From NCBI RefSeq assembly GCF_000949295.1, contig NZ_JXYS01000025.1, positions 1 through 64,000 of the forward strand: a stretch of 64,000 nt of DNA, read 5' to 3'. A program made the position numbers and the translations under genes. Shown here piece by piece: positions 1 to 8,506 of the stretch. Position 1 is the stretch's first letter; every line of letters starts with the position of its first letter. The DNA is from Acidithrix ferrooxidans. GTDB taxonomy: Bacteria > Actinomycetota > Acidimicrobiia > Acidimicrobiales > Acidimicrobiaceae. The notes below the pieces were generated by a model. The model was not told where the DNA came from. It did no database searches and saw only the letters and a list, made by a program, of their open reading frames with translations.

Positions 1-904
1 CCGATAGAGACTCCAAGGCATCAAGTACGCTAATGAGAGTTCTAGGCTCAGAGGTATTGCCCTCATGTATCTCTGAGTAGATGGGTAGTCCCCTGTGATC
101 AACAAGTAGTGCCAGAGAAACTAATGTGCAATCAAAACGCTTCTCTTTGGAATGTCCATGTTTAGCTAGGGAGTTCCCCTTAGTAGAACCTTCGAAGTAG
201 GTATTTGTTAGATCAAAGAGAAAGAGCCTGGTATTCGTCCTAAAGAGATCAGAGCTAGCTCTATAGAGTGCTGGCTCTATGACGGCTTTAGCGTCATAGA
301 GCTTATCTGCAATTACATAGACCTTATCCTTGTGAAACTTAGAGAGATCGATACCACATATCTCAGGTAATGAAGAGTTGGAGTTGATATACGAATAGGT
401 CTTTCGATCAGATCCAGGATGAATAAGACGAGCTATTATCGTTGCCTTGGCAATACCAAGGGATTCACCCGATAGACCTGCACTCTCTAGGATCTTATCG
501 AAGCTAAGAGCTTCATAGAACGAGTTTCCTATGAGTTCTGGACCGATACTTCTACTATTGATAGTCTTAGCACTAGAGAGATCTACCATCTCAAGGTCAG
601 CCTCAGTAGCTCTTGTTTCTTTAGCGGCTGCAACTTCGGAACGAATTGCATACTTAGTGATTGCCAGATCGGCGTATCTGGCAATAATAGGATCTGATTC
701 AAAGAGCGAGGTTACTCCAGAGAGTCTCTGGGCAATTGCATTGGCCAGAGCTGGCCACAATGACTTATCCAGGTCCAGTTCGGTCAAGGTCATTACTATA
801 CGTTGACGGGGACCTTTTTCACAGCGGTAGGACTCAACGAGTTGGTACTTACTGTAGCTAACGCCGGTCTTTTTATTAACTGTTGGAGTTTCACGGATAA
901 ACAC
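1..904 (-). CDS. IS1634-type DDE transposase, 3' part outside window
   Basis: An open frame runs on the minus strand from a GTG at 904 to the left edge with no stop, giving about 301 residues. The N-terminus reads MFIRETPTVNKKTG and continues through LVESYRCEKGPRQRI, the usual opening of IS1634/IS4-superfamily transposases. Around residues 220-235 lies LFDLTNTYFEG, matching the first catalytic Asp region. Further on, HEGNTSE matches the conserved block that follows it. The third catalytic residue would lie outside the window. The element end next to base 905 cannot be fixed because the partner terminal repeat is not visible. The frame looks intact as far as it can be seen. GTG as start is likely but has only weak ribosome-binding support. 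Confidence 0.85.
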   Translation of the reverse strand, partial: MFIRETPTVNKKTGVSYSKYQLVESYRCEKGPRQRIVMTLTELDLDKSLWPALANAIAQRLSGVTSLFESDPIIARYADLAITKYAIRSEVAAAKETRATEADLEMVDLSSAKTINSRSIGPELIGNSFYEALSFDKILESAGLSGESLGIAKATIIARLIHPGSDRKTYSYINSNSSLPEICGIDLSKFHKDKVYVIADKLYDAKAVIEPALYRASSDLFRTNTRLFLFDLTNTYFEGSTKGNSLAKHGHSKEKRFDCTLVSLALLVDHRGLPIYSEIHEGNTSEPRTLISVLDALESLS

Positions 905-1037
905 AACAAGACAATAGCACCATGTCAGAGCTAATGCAAGTCATAATCAAAACTACTCAAAAATTAGGACACTACATTCGCGACCCAAAAAGACCTAATA
1001 CCCATCTACCAGGGCATCTATAAATCGCCCAAGTCGA

Positions 1038-1083
1038 AAATCGCCCAAAATCCCCTCAAAAGGGACCAATTAGGGCGATTTTT
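1038..1083 (-). terminator. Hairpin terminator downstream of mmsA
   Basis: AAAATCGCCC (1038-1047) pairs with GGGCGATTTT (1073-1082), and an inner TCCC/GGGA stem lies inside the loop. Both flanks are A/T-rich, so it could act in either direction. It sits 35 bp past the mmsA stop and between mmsA and the transposase start. It might instead be part of the insertion-sequence end. Confidence 0.5.
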
Positions 1084-1116
1084 CGGGAAATCTGCGAAAG
1101 ATGGGCTAGGTCTGTC

Positions 1117-2607
1117 TTAGGTTTGTGGGAATCCGAAGTCGACACCCCGTCGCGACTCATGGACCCAGCGCTGCGTGACCACTTTGCCTCTGGTGTAGAA
1201 CTTCACGCCTTCTTCACCATGGACATGGGTATCGCCAAAGAGCGAGTCCTTGTATCCACCAAATGAGTAATAAGCCACCGGAACTGGAATTGGAACATTT
1301 ATTCCGACCATGCCAGCTGATACTTCACTCTGGAAATAACGAGCTGCGCTTCCAGAACGAGTAAATATCGAGGCCCCATTGGCAAATTGATTTGAATTGA
1401 TGAGTTCGAGAGCTGCGTTGGAATCTGCTACCCTTGTACAACTAAGTACTGGTCCAAAGATCTCGTTGTCATAGACGGCCATACCAGGGGTTACATTGTC
1501 AATCAGTGATGCGCCAAGATAAAATCCAGCCTCACTCGCTACCTTATGGTCACGGCCATCGACAACCACCCGAGCGCCGTCCTTTCTTGCCGTCTCGATA
1601 AATGATGCTACCCTATCACGATGCTCGGCTGTGACCAGCGGTCCCATATCTACGCCTTCGTCAATACCGTATCCAATATGTAGTTTTGCGATACGATCTG
1701 AGATCAGGTCGATCATTTTATCTGCGATATCCCCGACCAACACCAAAGCCGAAATCGCCATACAGCGCTCCCCTGCAGAGCCATAAGCCGCAGAAACAAC
1801 AGCATCAGCAGCAGCTTCCAAATCTGCATCAGGCAACACAACCATATGATTCTTAGCGCCACCAAGAGCTTGGACGCGCTTGCCATTTGCGCTAGCTCGA
1901 CCATAGATATACCTAGCTATTGGTGTCGATCCTACAAAGCTGACGGCTCTAACCAGGCTATGGTCCAAGAGGGCGTCGACGACGGTCTTATCACCTTGCA
2001 CAACATTAAAGACACCATCTGGTCCACCCGCTTCGCTAAAGAGAGAGGCCAACAATAATGAAGTACTGGGGTCCTTCTCAGAAGGCTTCAGAATGAATGT
2101 ATTTCCTGTTGCAATTGCAACAGGAATCATCCAAAGCGGAACCATCGCTGGAAAGTTAAAGGGGGTGATTCCAGCCACCACTCCAAGAGGCTGGCGAATT
2201 GAAAAAGTATCAACCTCACGAGAGACACCCTCGGAATACTGGCTCTTTTGGAGTTGTGGAATACCACAGGCAAACTCCACCACCTCAAGACCCCGTCGCA
2301 CCTCTCCAATTGCATCTGGGAGAGTCTTTCCATGTTCATTGGAGATAACCCGTGCAATATTTGTCACATTTCGCTCAAGCACCTCTCGGTATGCGAACAT
2401 GACTCTCGCCCTTTGGCTAAGTGGAGTCTTACCCCATGTTGCGAAGGCTTGATGAGCACTAGCAACTGCGCTATCCACATCCAAAGAGGTTCCTAAGACA
2501 ACGCTTCTTGTTACCTGTGCGGTACCAGGGTCATAGACGTTGGACGAACGATCCGACTCCCCTAGATTCTCTTTGCCGTCAATATAATGTGCTACTACAT
2601 TTTCCAT
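1117..2607 (-). CDS. mmsA: CoA-acylating methylmalonate/malonate-semialdehyde dehydrogenase
   Basis: This 496-residue aldehyde dehydrogenase oxidises methylmalonate- or malonate-semialdehyde with NAD and CoA, giving propionyl-CoA or acetyl-CoA. The NAD-binding region GITPFNFPAMVPLWM is near residues 146-160. The catalytic Cys is residue 282 in AGERCMA. The segment LGGAKNH near 248-254 replaces the usual glutamate-containing ELGGK of hydrolytic aldehyde dehydrogenases, as is typical of the CoA-dependent MmsA/IolA group. Length is normal for the family. GAGGAG lies about 7 bp before the ATG. It follows the aminotransferase gene by 49 bp on the same strand, so the two probably act in sequence in beta-alanine or beta-aminoisobutyrate breakdown (inference). 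Confidence 0.93.
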   Translation of the reverse strand: MENVVAHYIDGKENLGESDRSSNVYDPGTAQVTRSVVLGTSLDVDSAVASAHQAFATWGKTPLSQRARVMFAYREVLERNVTNIARVISNEHGKTLPDAIGEVRRGLEVVEFACGIPQLQKSQYSEGVSREVDTFSIRQPLGVVAGITPFNFPAMVPLWMIPVAIATGNTFILKPSEKDPSTSLLLASLFSEAGGPDGVFNVVQGDKTVVDALLDHSLVRAVSFVGSTPIARYIYGRASANGKRVQALGGAKNHMVVLPDADLEAAADAVVSAAYGSAGERCMAISALVLVGDIADKMIDLISDRIAKLHIGYGIDEGVDMGPLVTAEHRDRVASFIETARKDGARVVVDGRDHKVASEAGFYLGASLIDNVTPGMAVYDNEIFGPVLSCTRVADSNAALELINSNQFANGASIFTRSGSAARYFQSEVSAGMVGINVPIPVPVAYYSFGGYKDSLFGDTHVHGEEGVKFYTRGKVVTQRWVHESRRGVDFGFPQT

Positions 2608-2656
2608 AGCGAACTCCTCACTGTAAGCAAAAATAAAAATAAATCAAGATCTCAAT

Positions 2657-3952
2657 TTAAAGAGATTTACTAGCCGCAGCGATGGCCTCGACCAATGCGT
2701 CAATCCCGTGATCGGCTTCTTCCAACGTGATCGAGAGCGGTGGAGCAATTCGAAGTACATTTCCAGCGATTCCACCTTTGCCCACAAGCAGACCGCGACT
2801 CTTAGCCTCTTCAAGGACTAGGGAAGCGATCGCCGGAGATGGCACGACTGAACCAGCTTCGCACAACTCAATTCCAATCATTAGCCCCTTACCACGCACG
2901 TCAGCTACCGTATCTATAGCTTTGGTCTCGTTCAAAAAGCGCGTGATCATATGGGCACCTACTTTTGCTGAATTAGCCTGGAGGTCATTCGATAACAGAT
3001 ATTCGAGATTTGCTAGCGCACCACGAGCCACCAAAGGCGTACCTCCAAACGTCGAGATCGAGGTACCTGGGATCGCGTCAATCACCTCTGATCGACCTAC
3101 TATTCCAGCCATCGCAAGGCCGTTTCCCAGTCCCTTAGCAAATGTAATGAGGTCAGGAGCGACACCGTGGCTTTCGTATCCCCAAAAATTCTCGCCAGTT
3201 CTTCCCCACCCAGTCTGAACCTCATCTGATATATAAAGAATTCCGTGCCGGTCGAGAACCTCTTTGATCGCTCCAAAATATCCATCGGGAGCCAGTGAAA
3301 ATCCACCAACACCCTGTATTGGCTCGGCGATCAGGGCGGCAACTTGGCCTGATGTAGCAGTAGAGAGCAAGTCTTCCAAGTCTGCCACTCCACGCTTGAT
3401 GTACTCAGAATCGCTCAAACCTGCCAATGGCCCCCTGATTCTAGAGCCACCGAGGATATAGAAGACTTGAAATGGTGAGAGATTCGTCGCGGCATACCCT
3501 GGATTAGCGGTAACTGCCAATGAAGAGAACGAACGACCATGATATGAGTTCCGTACCGCCAAAATCTGATTGGAACTTCGAAATGCTGTAGCGAACAATA
3601 GAGCGGCATCGTTTGCCTCTGAGCCAGAAGTCGTAAAAAATACCTTGGCGTCATCGATATTGGACAACTTAGCAATTCGCTCTGCCAACTCGATCATTGG
3701 TTCGATTAGATACAGAGTCGAGGTGTGGATCATCTTTTTGGCTTGGTCGACTATGGCATCGACAACCTCCGGAACCGAGTAGCCAGTCATTGTCGTCAGA
3801 ATCCCACCAAAGAAGTCCAGATAGCGGTTACCGTCAGCATCCACCACATAGCGTCCATCGCCAGAGACGATACTTATCGGCTCGTTATAAAAAAGAGACA
3901 GCCACTTAGGCATTACTGCTTTATGGCGCATTAGTAAATCATGCTGAGACAT
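2657..3952 (-). CDS. Class III PLP-dependent aminotransferase (probable beta-amino acid or omega-amino acid)
   Basis: The 431-residue protein belongs to the acetylornithine/4-aminobutyrate/alanine-glyoxylate aminotransferase family. The phosphate-binding segment TTSGSEANDAAL, the DEVQTGWGRTG block and the PLP lysine in FAKGLGNGL are all present. I start it at the ATG at 3952 because AAGGAG lies 7 bp upstream; an in-frame extension to 4033 lacks this support and would run into the promoter. The neighbouring CoA-acylating semialdehyde dehydrogenase suggests a beta-amino acid substrate whose transamination gives malonate or methylmalonate semialdehyde. Substrate specificity cannot be read from sequence alone, and 4-aminobutyrate remains possible. 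Confidence 0.88.
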   Translation of the reverse strand: MSQHDLLMRHKAVMPKWLSLFYNEPISIVSGDGRYVVDADGNRYLDFFGGILTTMTGYSVPEVVDAIVDQAKKMIHTSTLYLIEPMIELAERIAKLSNIDDAKVFFTTSGSEANDAALLFATAFRSSNQILAVRNSYHGRSFSSLAVTANPGYAATNLSPFQVFYILGGSRIRGPLAGLSDSEYIKRGVADLEDLLSTATSGQVAALIAEPIQGVGGFSLAPDGYFGAIKEVLDRHGILYISDEVQTGWGRTGENFWGYESHGVAPDLITFAKGLGNGLAMAGIVGRSEVIDAIPGTSISTFGGTPLVARGALANLEYLLSNDLQANSAKVGAHMITRFLNETKAIDTVADVRGKGLMIGIELCEAGSVVPSPAIASLVLEEAKSRGLLVGKGGIAGNVLRIAPPLSITLEEADHGIDALVEAIAAASKSL

Positions 3953-4032
3953 GGTGAGGCTCCTTGACCTTAAATGGGCATCTGATCCTGAGGTAAAAAC
4001 CCATACTCTACAAAATATCTTAAAAGATTGCA

Positions 4033-4073
4033 CTTTGTACTAATTATAATGCTATTTTTGTATTAGTACAAAG
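4033..4073. promoter_or_regulatory. Perfect inverted repeat overlapping the aminotransferase promoter
   Basis: CTTTGTACTAAT (4033-4044) and ATTAGTACAAAG (4062-4073) are exact 12-bp inverted repeats with a 17-bp spacer. Read on the minus strand, TTGTAC (4071-4066), a 17-bp gap and TATAAT (4048-4043) form a good sigma70-type promoter inside the repeat, directed at the aminotransferase-mmsA pair. The arms lie just upstream of the divergent MocR-type gene, so the site is probably its operator (inference). Confidence 0.75.
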
Positions 4074-4085
4074 ATTGGTTTAGCG

Positions 4086-5414
4086 TTGATCCTAAAAATT
4101 GATTCGTCCCGCTTCCTCGGTGTCAAAAATGCTAAAGAGATCGCCGAGCAATTGGAGGAGATAGTCATCACCGAACAGGTCTCCTCCGACACAAAACTAC
4201 CCCCCATTAGAGCGCTAGCTCGAACGCTTAGTGTCTCTCCATCCACGATCGCAAGTGCCTACTCTGAACTTGAGCGACGGGGGCTAGCCAAAGGTTTAGG
4301 GCGTGCTGGAACTGTGGTGACTCGAAGAAATCGTGACCTTGGACGTGCTCGGGTATTTAGCATGGTGCCTACTCGTAACGAAGGATTAGCGCTCGATCTT
4401 TCAACCGGCTTTCCAGACCCTATACTGCTCGATGATCTACATCGCCGGGCAAAGGTAGAGCTAGCAACTACGACATCGTCAAATTTCCTACATCGCACTG
4501 TCTGTGATGAACTTCTAATTCAACTTATGGTGCTACACGAGGTGAAATCCAACGAGATAACAGTTGTCAATGGATCTCTAGATGCACTTGATCGCATCCT
4601 TGAGCAGACAACAACTCCCAGTGACCGTTTTGTCGTCGAAGAACCCAGTTATCCACCGATCTTCGATCTCTTAGAGGTGCATAAATTGATCCCTATCCCT
4701 GTCAAACTAGACAGCGAAGGAGTCGAGCCTGACTCTTTAGCCGCAGCCCTAACGCGATCTCCGACAGCGATAATAGTGCAACCTCGATCACAAAACCCAA
4801 CTGGTATCTCAATGAGTGCAACTCGCTACCAAGAACTAGCTTCAATCTTCGCCAAATCTGAAAAAGTAACAATCATAGAAGACGACCACTCCGGAGCCAT
4901 TTCAACTTCAACGATAAGATCCTTCAGGGGCAAGGTCCCTAATCGTGTTATAAATATTCACGGATTTTCGAAGTCTCATGGACCCGATCTACGAATCTCT
5001 TCAATTGCGTCAGATTTTGAGACTATCAGCGCCCTCAATAGTCGTCGACGTCTCGGGCCATCTTGGACCTCTGAGATAATTCAAAGGATCCTAGCCAATC
5101 TCCTGAGCGATTCAATTGCAAACGAATCTGTCAATAATGCCCGAAAGACCTACGCTAAGCGCCTCAGCGACCTAGCCGAGGCGCTTAGGCAAGATGGAAT
5201 CGAGATCTCATCCAACGATGGATTAAATGCATGGATCCCAGTGACATCCGAAGTAGGGGCCATCACAGACCTCGCACGCCAAGGAATCGTAGTTGCACCG
5301 GGGAGCGCATTTCATTTAGATCCGAACCATTTACCTCATCTAAGGGTAACCACGGCGGCCCTTACCGATCCCCCACTTAGCCTTCATATGGCTCTAAATG
5401 CATGGAAGGTGTAG
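4086..5414 (+). CDS. MocR-type GntR-family regulator with aminotransferase-like domain
   Basis: The 442-residue protein has an N-terminal winged helix (about residues 15-80, with LPPIRALARTLSVSPSTIA and YSELERRGL). It is joined to a fold-type I aminotransferase-like domain from about residue 95. This is the MocR/GabR/PdxR architecture, in which PLP or a PLP adduct acts as effector. The PLP-binding lysine candidate is in FSKSHGPDLR. The start is TTG at 4086, only 13 bp from the palindrome, with no clear ribosome-binding site; a leaderless message is possible. It is transcribed away from the aminotransferase and mmsA genes, which are its likely targets. Confidence 0.88.
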   Translation: MILKIDSSRFLGVKNAKEIAEQLEEIVITEQVSSDTKLPPIRALARTLSVSPSTIASAYSELERRGLAKGLGRAGTVVTRRNRDLGRARVFSMVPTRNEGLALDLSTGFPDPILLDDLHRRAKVELATTTSSNFLHRTVCDELLIQLMVLHEVKSNEITVVNGSLDALDRILEQTTTPSDRFVVEEPSYPPIFDLLEVHKLIPIPVKLDSEGVEPDSLAAALTRSPTAIIVQPRSQNPTGISMSATRYQELASIFAKSEKVTIIEDDHSGAISTSTIRSFRGKVPNRVINIHGFSKSHGPDLRISSIASDFETISALNSRRRLGPSWTSEIIQRILANLLSDSIANESVNNARKTYAKRLSDLAEALRQDGIEISSNDGLNAWIPVTSEVGAITDLARQGIVVAPGSAFHLDPNHLPHLRVTTAALTDPPLSLHMALNAWKV

Positions 5415-5717
5415 ACCCCTAAAACAAAAAGTTAGACCTTTATGCCTATGGCGACCCAACAATAAAGGTCACGAACCTTGGAAGAAGATCTTGGCAAAGA
5501 AAGAGTGACATCGATATCTATATTTGCATCTAATGGCTCGTGATCATTATCGCAAGCCAAACAAATAGTCCCTTTTATTTAAAGTGGCTCTTGTCAAGGC
5601 CACCATTTGCGCAAAGCACTTGCGGTCTGGCTTTTTTAATCCGCTTGGCCAAAGATGGCCAAAGTTAATCGAAGATCTACTCCAAGACTCTCCAACTAAA
5701 AGCTTTGGACGGAGTCA
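5415..5717. other. Convergent intergenic region with terminator for ruvB
   Basis: This gap separates the convergent MocR-type and ruvB genes. GACCTTTAT (5435-5443) and ATAAAGGTC (5462-5470) form a 9-bp stem with an 18-nt loop. On the minus strand it is followed by a T-rich run (5434-5420), so it is a plausible terminator for the ruv genes. A second short stem, GTGGC/GCCAC at 5584-5603, has no T tract. No coding signal is seen. Confidence 0.5.
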
Positions 5718-6794
5718 CTAACCAAAGAGATCTCCGCTATCGGCAGGCCTATCTAGCCCTATATGTTGATATGCCAGAGCAGTAGGAACGCGGCCTCGCG
5801 GGGTCCTTGAAATTAGTCCACTCTGGAGTAAGAATGGCTCATAGACGTCCTCGATCGTCTCAGCGTCTTCACCTATCGTCGCTGCGATAGTCGTAATTCC
5901 AATCGGTCTTCCACCGTATCGGATACACATGGTCTCAAGAATAGTTCGATCGATCTTGTCGAGACCCATCTCATCGGCTCCAAAAAAGCTAAGAGCACGC
6001 CGGGCAGTTTCCATATCTATCATCTCTGCTTCGTTCACCTGGGCAAAGTCACGCACACGCCGAAGAAGACGATTAGCCAATCGGGGCGTGCCACGGGAAC
6101 GTCTTGCTATCTCAATCGATGCATCTCCAGTAATCTTTAGATTCATAACGCCAGATGAACGTTGCACGATCTTAGTAAGCTCGGGAACTTCGTAGTAGCC
6201 CAGGTGCGCCACAAAGCCAAAGCGGTCCCTCAGAGGACCAGTTAGCATTCCGGTTCGCGTCGTAGCACCAATAAGAGTAAATGGTGCTAGGTCCAACCGG
6301 ATAGAACGAGCCGTCGGTCCCTCTCCAATGAGGATATCTAACTTGAAATCTTCCATCGCTGGATAAAGCACTTCACCTGCAGATTTAGACATCCTATGGA
6401 TCTCATCGATAAAGAGGACGTCACCCTTGTTGAGGGAATTTAAGATCGCGGCCAAATCTCCTCCGCGAACCAGTGTTGGACCAGAGGCGACACGAAATCC
6501 TGCGCCCATCTCATTTGCAACTATCTGGGCTAGCGAAGTTTTGCCGAGACCGGGCGGCCCCGCAAAGAGAATATGGTCTACGCTCTCGCCACGCTGAATC
6601 GCAGCCTGGATAACAACATCCAGGTGACCTTTAAGGTCTGGCTGACCAATAAATTCCTCAAGACTTCGGGGTCTAATCGCAGATTCAAGTGCCGAATCGC
6701 CAACTATTGCAGCTGGATTGGTTGCTTCGATGCGATGACCACGATCACCACCGCCAACGTCACTAGCGCCGACGACCTCTTTTCTCGGACTCAT
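5718..6794 (-). CDS. ruvB: Holliday junction branch-migration helicase RuvB
   Basis: RuvB is the AAA+ motor that, with RuvA, drives Holliday junction branch migration in recombinational repair. The 358-residue protein has Walker A in GPPGLGKTSLAQ, Walker B in LFIDEIHRM, sensor 1 in LIGATTRTG, and the C-terminal winged-helix segment GLISRTPRGRVPT. The first 30 residues are a family-variable extension. The ATG overlaps the ruvA stop by 4 bp (ATGA), so the two are translationally coupled. Confidence 0.97.
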   Translation of the reverse strand: MSPRKEVVGASDVGGGDRGHRIEATNPAAIVGDSALESAIRPRSLEEFIGQPDLKGHLDVVIQAAIQRGESVDHILFAGPPGLGKTSLAQIVANEMGAGFRVASGPTLVRGGDLAAILNSLNKGDVLFIDEIHRMSKSAGEVLYPAMEDFKLDILIGEGPTARSIRLDLAPFTLIGATTRTGMLTGPLRDRFGFVAHLGYYEVPELTKIVQRSSGVMNLKITGDASIEIARRSRGTPRLANRLLRRVRDFAQVNEAEMIDMETARRALSFFGADEMGLDKIDRTILETMCIRYGGRPIGITTIAATIGEDAETIEDVYEPFLLQSGLISRTPRGRVPTALAYQHIGLDRPADSGDLFG

Positions 6795-7393
6795 TTCGTG
6801 AGCTCCTTCAGTGCAAATCTCAGGGCCTGCTCGGAATCGAGATCTCCATCGATCCTCGAGAGCGCCCCTCTAATCTCCTTGGAGTCAAAACCAAGTGCCG
6901 ATAGAGCCCCTTCAACCTCGTTTCGCACCCCAGCCGAGATGCTCAAACGCCGCACATTGCCTATCGAATCATCTCCAACTGCAGTTCGAATGAGGCCAAC
7001 TTTAGAAGAAAGCTCTACCAATATCCGACTCGCTGTCTTTTCCCCGACTCCTGGAACCCTAGTCAGCATCGCGGTCTGTTTAGTCTCTATAGCCTCAATC
7101 AAATCGTCGACCCGCAAGGTGGAAACTATCATGGAAGCCATAGATGGACCAATCAGGCGAACATTAATTAGCGCTTCGAACAGATTTCGATCCGCCATTG
7201 ACCCGAAGCCGAAGATCGTAATGGCATCTTCACGTACGACCGTTACACAATATAGTTCAACGTCCTTATCGACCGAGACCGAGACAAAGAGCTCCGCCGA
7301 AACCGAAACGAGATACCCAACCCCACCAACATCTACAACTATTGATCGGTCTCCAGCCTTTCCTCTAACCTTGCCACGTAATAGCGCTATCAA
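6791..7393 (-). CDS. ruvA: Holliday junction DNA-binding subunit RuvA
   Basis: RuvA binds four-way junctions and loads RuvB. The 200-residue protein opens with MIALLRGKV and has an N-terminal OB fold with VDVGGVGYLV. The helix-hairpin-helix segments lie near residues 70-125 (VRLIGPSMASMIVSTL, LTRVPGVGEKTASRILVEL). A C-terminal three-helix domain that contacts RuvB follows. The start is TTG at 7393. It lies between ruvC and ruvB in the usual ruvCAB order. Confidence 0.96.
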   Translation of the reverse strand: MIALLRGKVRGKAGDRSIVVDVGGVGYLVSVSAELFVSVSVDKDVELYCVTVVREDAITIFGFGSMADRNLFEALINVRLIGPSMASMIVSTLRVDDLIEAIETKQTAMLTRVPGVGEKTASRILVELSSKVGLIRTAVGDDSIGNVRRLSISAGVRNEVEGALSALGFDSKEIRGALSRIDGDLDSEQALRFALKELTK

Positions 7394-7459
7394 CGAAGAT
7401 CTCTACTTTCCTAGAATTAAAACTAACAGATGAAAATCGAGCTTCTGATTTGAACCCAA

Positions 7460-7969
7460 CTAAGAGAGTACCAGAGCTCCGCCACCAGAGACATTTGCTA
7501 GATGACACATTCCAAGAGCTAATGCATCAGCGACATCTGGAGGATTTGGCATCTCATCTAGGTTAGCTAAAAGTTGTATCATCCGTTGAACTTGATACTT
7601 CGAGGCGCTACCGTGACCAGCTACAGCCAACTTTACTTCAGCGGCGCTATATTCAACGACTGGAACCCCTCTTTGGTAACAACACATATGCACTAACCCA
7701 ACGGCCTGGCCAACGCCAAAAGCGGTCTTGGCATTCTTGCGAAAAAGGATCCTCTCGATGGCTACGACATCTGGAGAAAAATCATCCAAAAGAGAGACAA
7801 AATCCCCATGAAAGACTGAAAGGCGATGGCCCAAGATATCCTTGTGATCCGTAACAATAACCCCACCGCTGATCATATCGACTCCAGGTTGGATGGAAGA
7901 AGCTGGATTATTCTGAACAACACCATAACCACATCGCGAGAGGCCAGGGTCAATTCCAAGTACACGCAT
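7460..7969 (-). CDS. ruvC: Holliday junction resolvase RuvC
   Basis: RuvC cuts Holliday junctions after branch migration. The sequence begins MRVLGIDPGLSRCGYG with the first catalytic Asp. It has IERILFRKNAKTAFGVGQA near residues 70-90 and the C-terminal acidic pair in PPDVADALALGMCH. I use the ATG at 7969 because it places the conserved IDPG motif at the N-terminus as in other RuvC proteins. ATGs at 7981 and 7999 would add 4 or 10 residues, and the ribosome-binding site is weak for all three. About 66 bp separate it from the peroxiredoxin gene upstream. Confidence 0.95.
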   Translation of the reverse strand: MRVLGIDPGLSRCGYGVVQNNPASSIQPGVDMISGGVIVTDHKDILGHRLSVFHGDFVSLLDDFSPDVVAIERILFRKNAKTAFGVGQAVGLVHMCCYQRGVPVVEYSAAEVKLAVAGHGSASKYQVQRMIQLLANLDEMPNPPDVADALALGMCHLANVSGGGALVLS

Positions 7970-8035
7970 CCGCGCCCCCATCTGGGTTTTAGTCGGCAAT
8001 TGGGATCGTAATCTACGAAAATAGGAGACCTAAAA

Positions 8036-8506
8036 TTAACGTCCCGAAGATTTGGCTTCAGCCTCTTGAATAGCCTCCAAAAGAGCGCTGGTGGGCTTAT
8101 ACGTCAAGCCAGCCGTAGTTCGATGACAATATGAAATAATACCGAACCTGTCGATCACAAAGATGCTTCGCCGATAAAAGCCAAGTGGCCCTAGCACCTC
8201 ATATGCCTTTGCGACCGCCTTATCGCCATCACTGAGAAGTGGAAAATTAATCCCATATTTCTCAGCAAAGTCGCTATGAACTTGAGGATCTTGAGGGGAT
8301 ACCCCCCAAACCATCGCTCCCAATCTCGAAAAGTCAGCCATTCCATCTGAATAGGCCCTAAGCTGAATAGAACATACTGGTGAGTGGTCTTCGGGGTAGA
8401 AGGCAAGCACCAATGGGGTGCCAATCATCTCAGATACACGATAACTCGCTCTAGGGCTCCCGTCTAGCGTAAAGTCAGGAGCCCTATCGCCAACACCAAG
8501 TGGCAC
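8036..8506 (-). CDS. Peroxiredoxin (AhpC/TSA, BCP-like)
   Basis: This 156-residue thioredoxin-fold peroxidase reduces peroxides through a peroxidatic cysteine, here Cys45 in PEDHSPVCS. The usual PxxxTxxC motif has Ser for Thr. The BCP-type resolving cysteine five residues later is absent, so it may act as a 1-Cys enzyme or use another partner. A single other Cys occurs near the C-terminus in ISYCHRT. The GTG start overlaps the yebC stop by one base (TAGTG), which indicates coupled translation. Confidence 0.9.
   Translation of the reverse strand: MPLGVGDRAPDFTLDGSPRASYRVSEMIGTPLVLAFYPEDHSPVCSIQLRAYSDGMADFSRLGAMVWGVSPQDPQVHSDFAEKYGINFPLLSDGDKAVAKAYEVLGPLGFYRRSIFVIDRFGIISYCHRTTAGLTYKPTSALLEAIQEAEAKSSGR

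Noticed and set aside
531-806. 91-codon plus-strand frame
   Set aside because: It is antisense to the clearly conserved minus-strand transposase frame and has no motif of its own.
5584-5603. GTGGC/GCCAC stem as terminator
   Set aside because: The stem is short and no T run follows on either strand; the 5435-5470 hairpin is a better candidate.
6573-7433. 286-codon plus-strand frame
   Set aside because: It lies antisense to ruvB and ruvA, and its Ser/Thr/Arg-rich translation is the usual shadow of conserved coding on the other strand.
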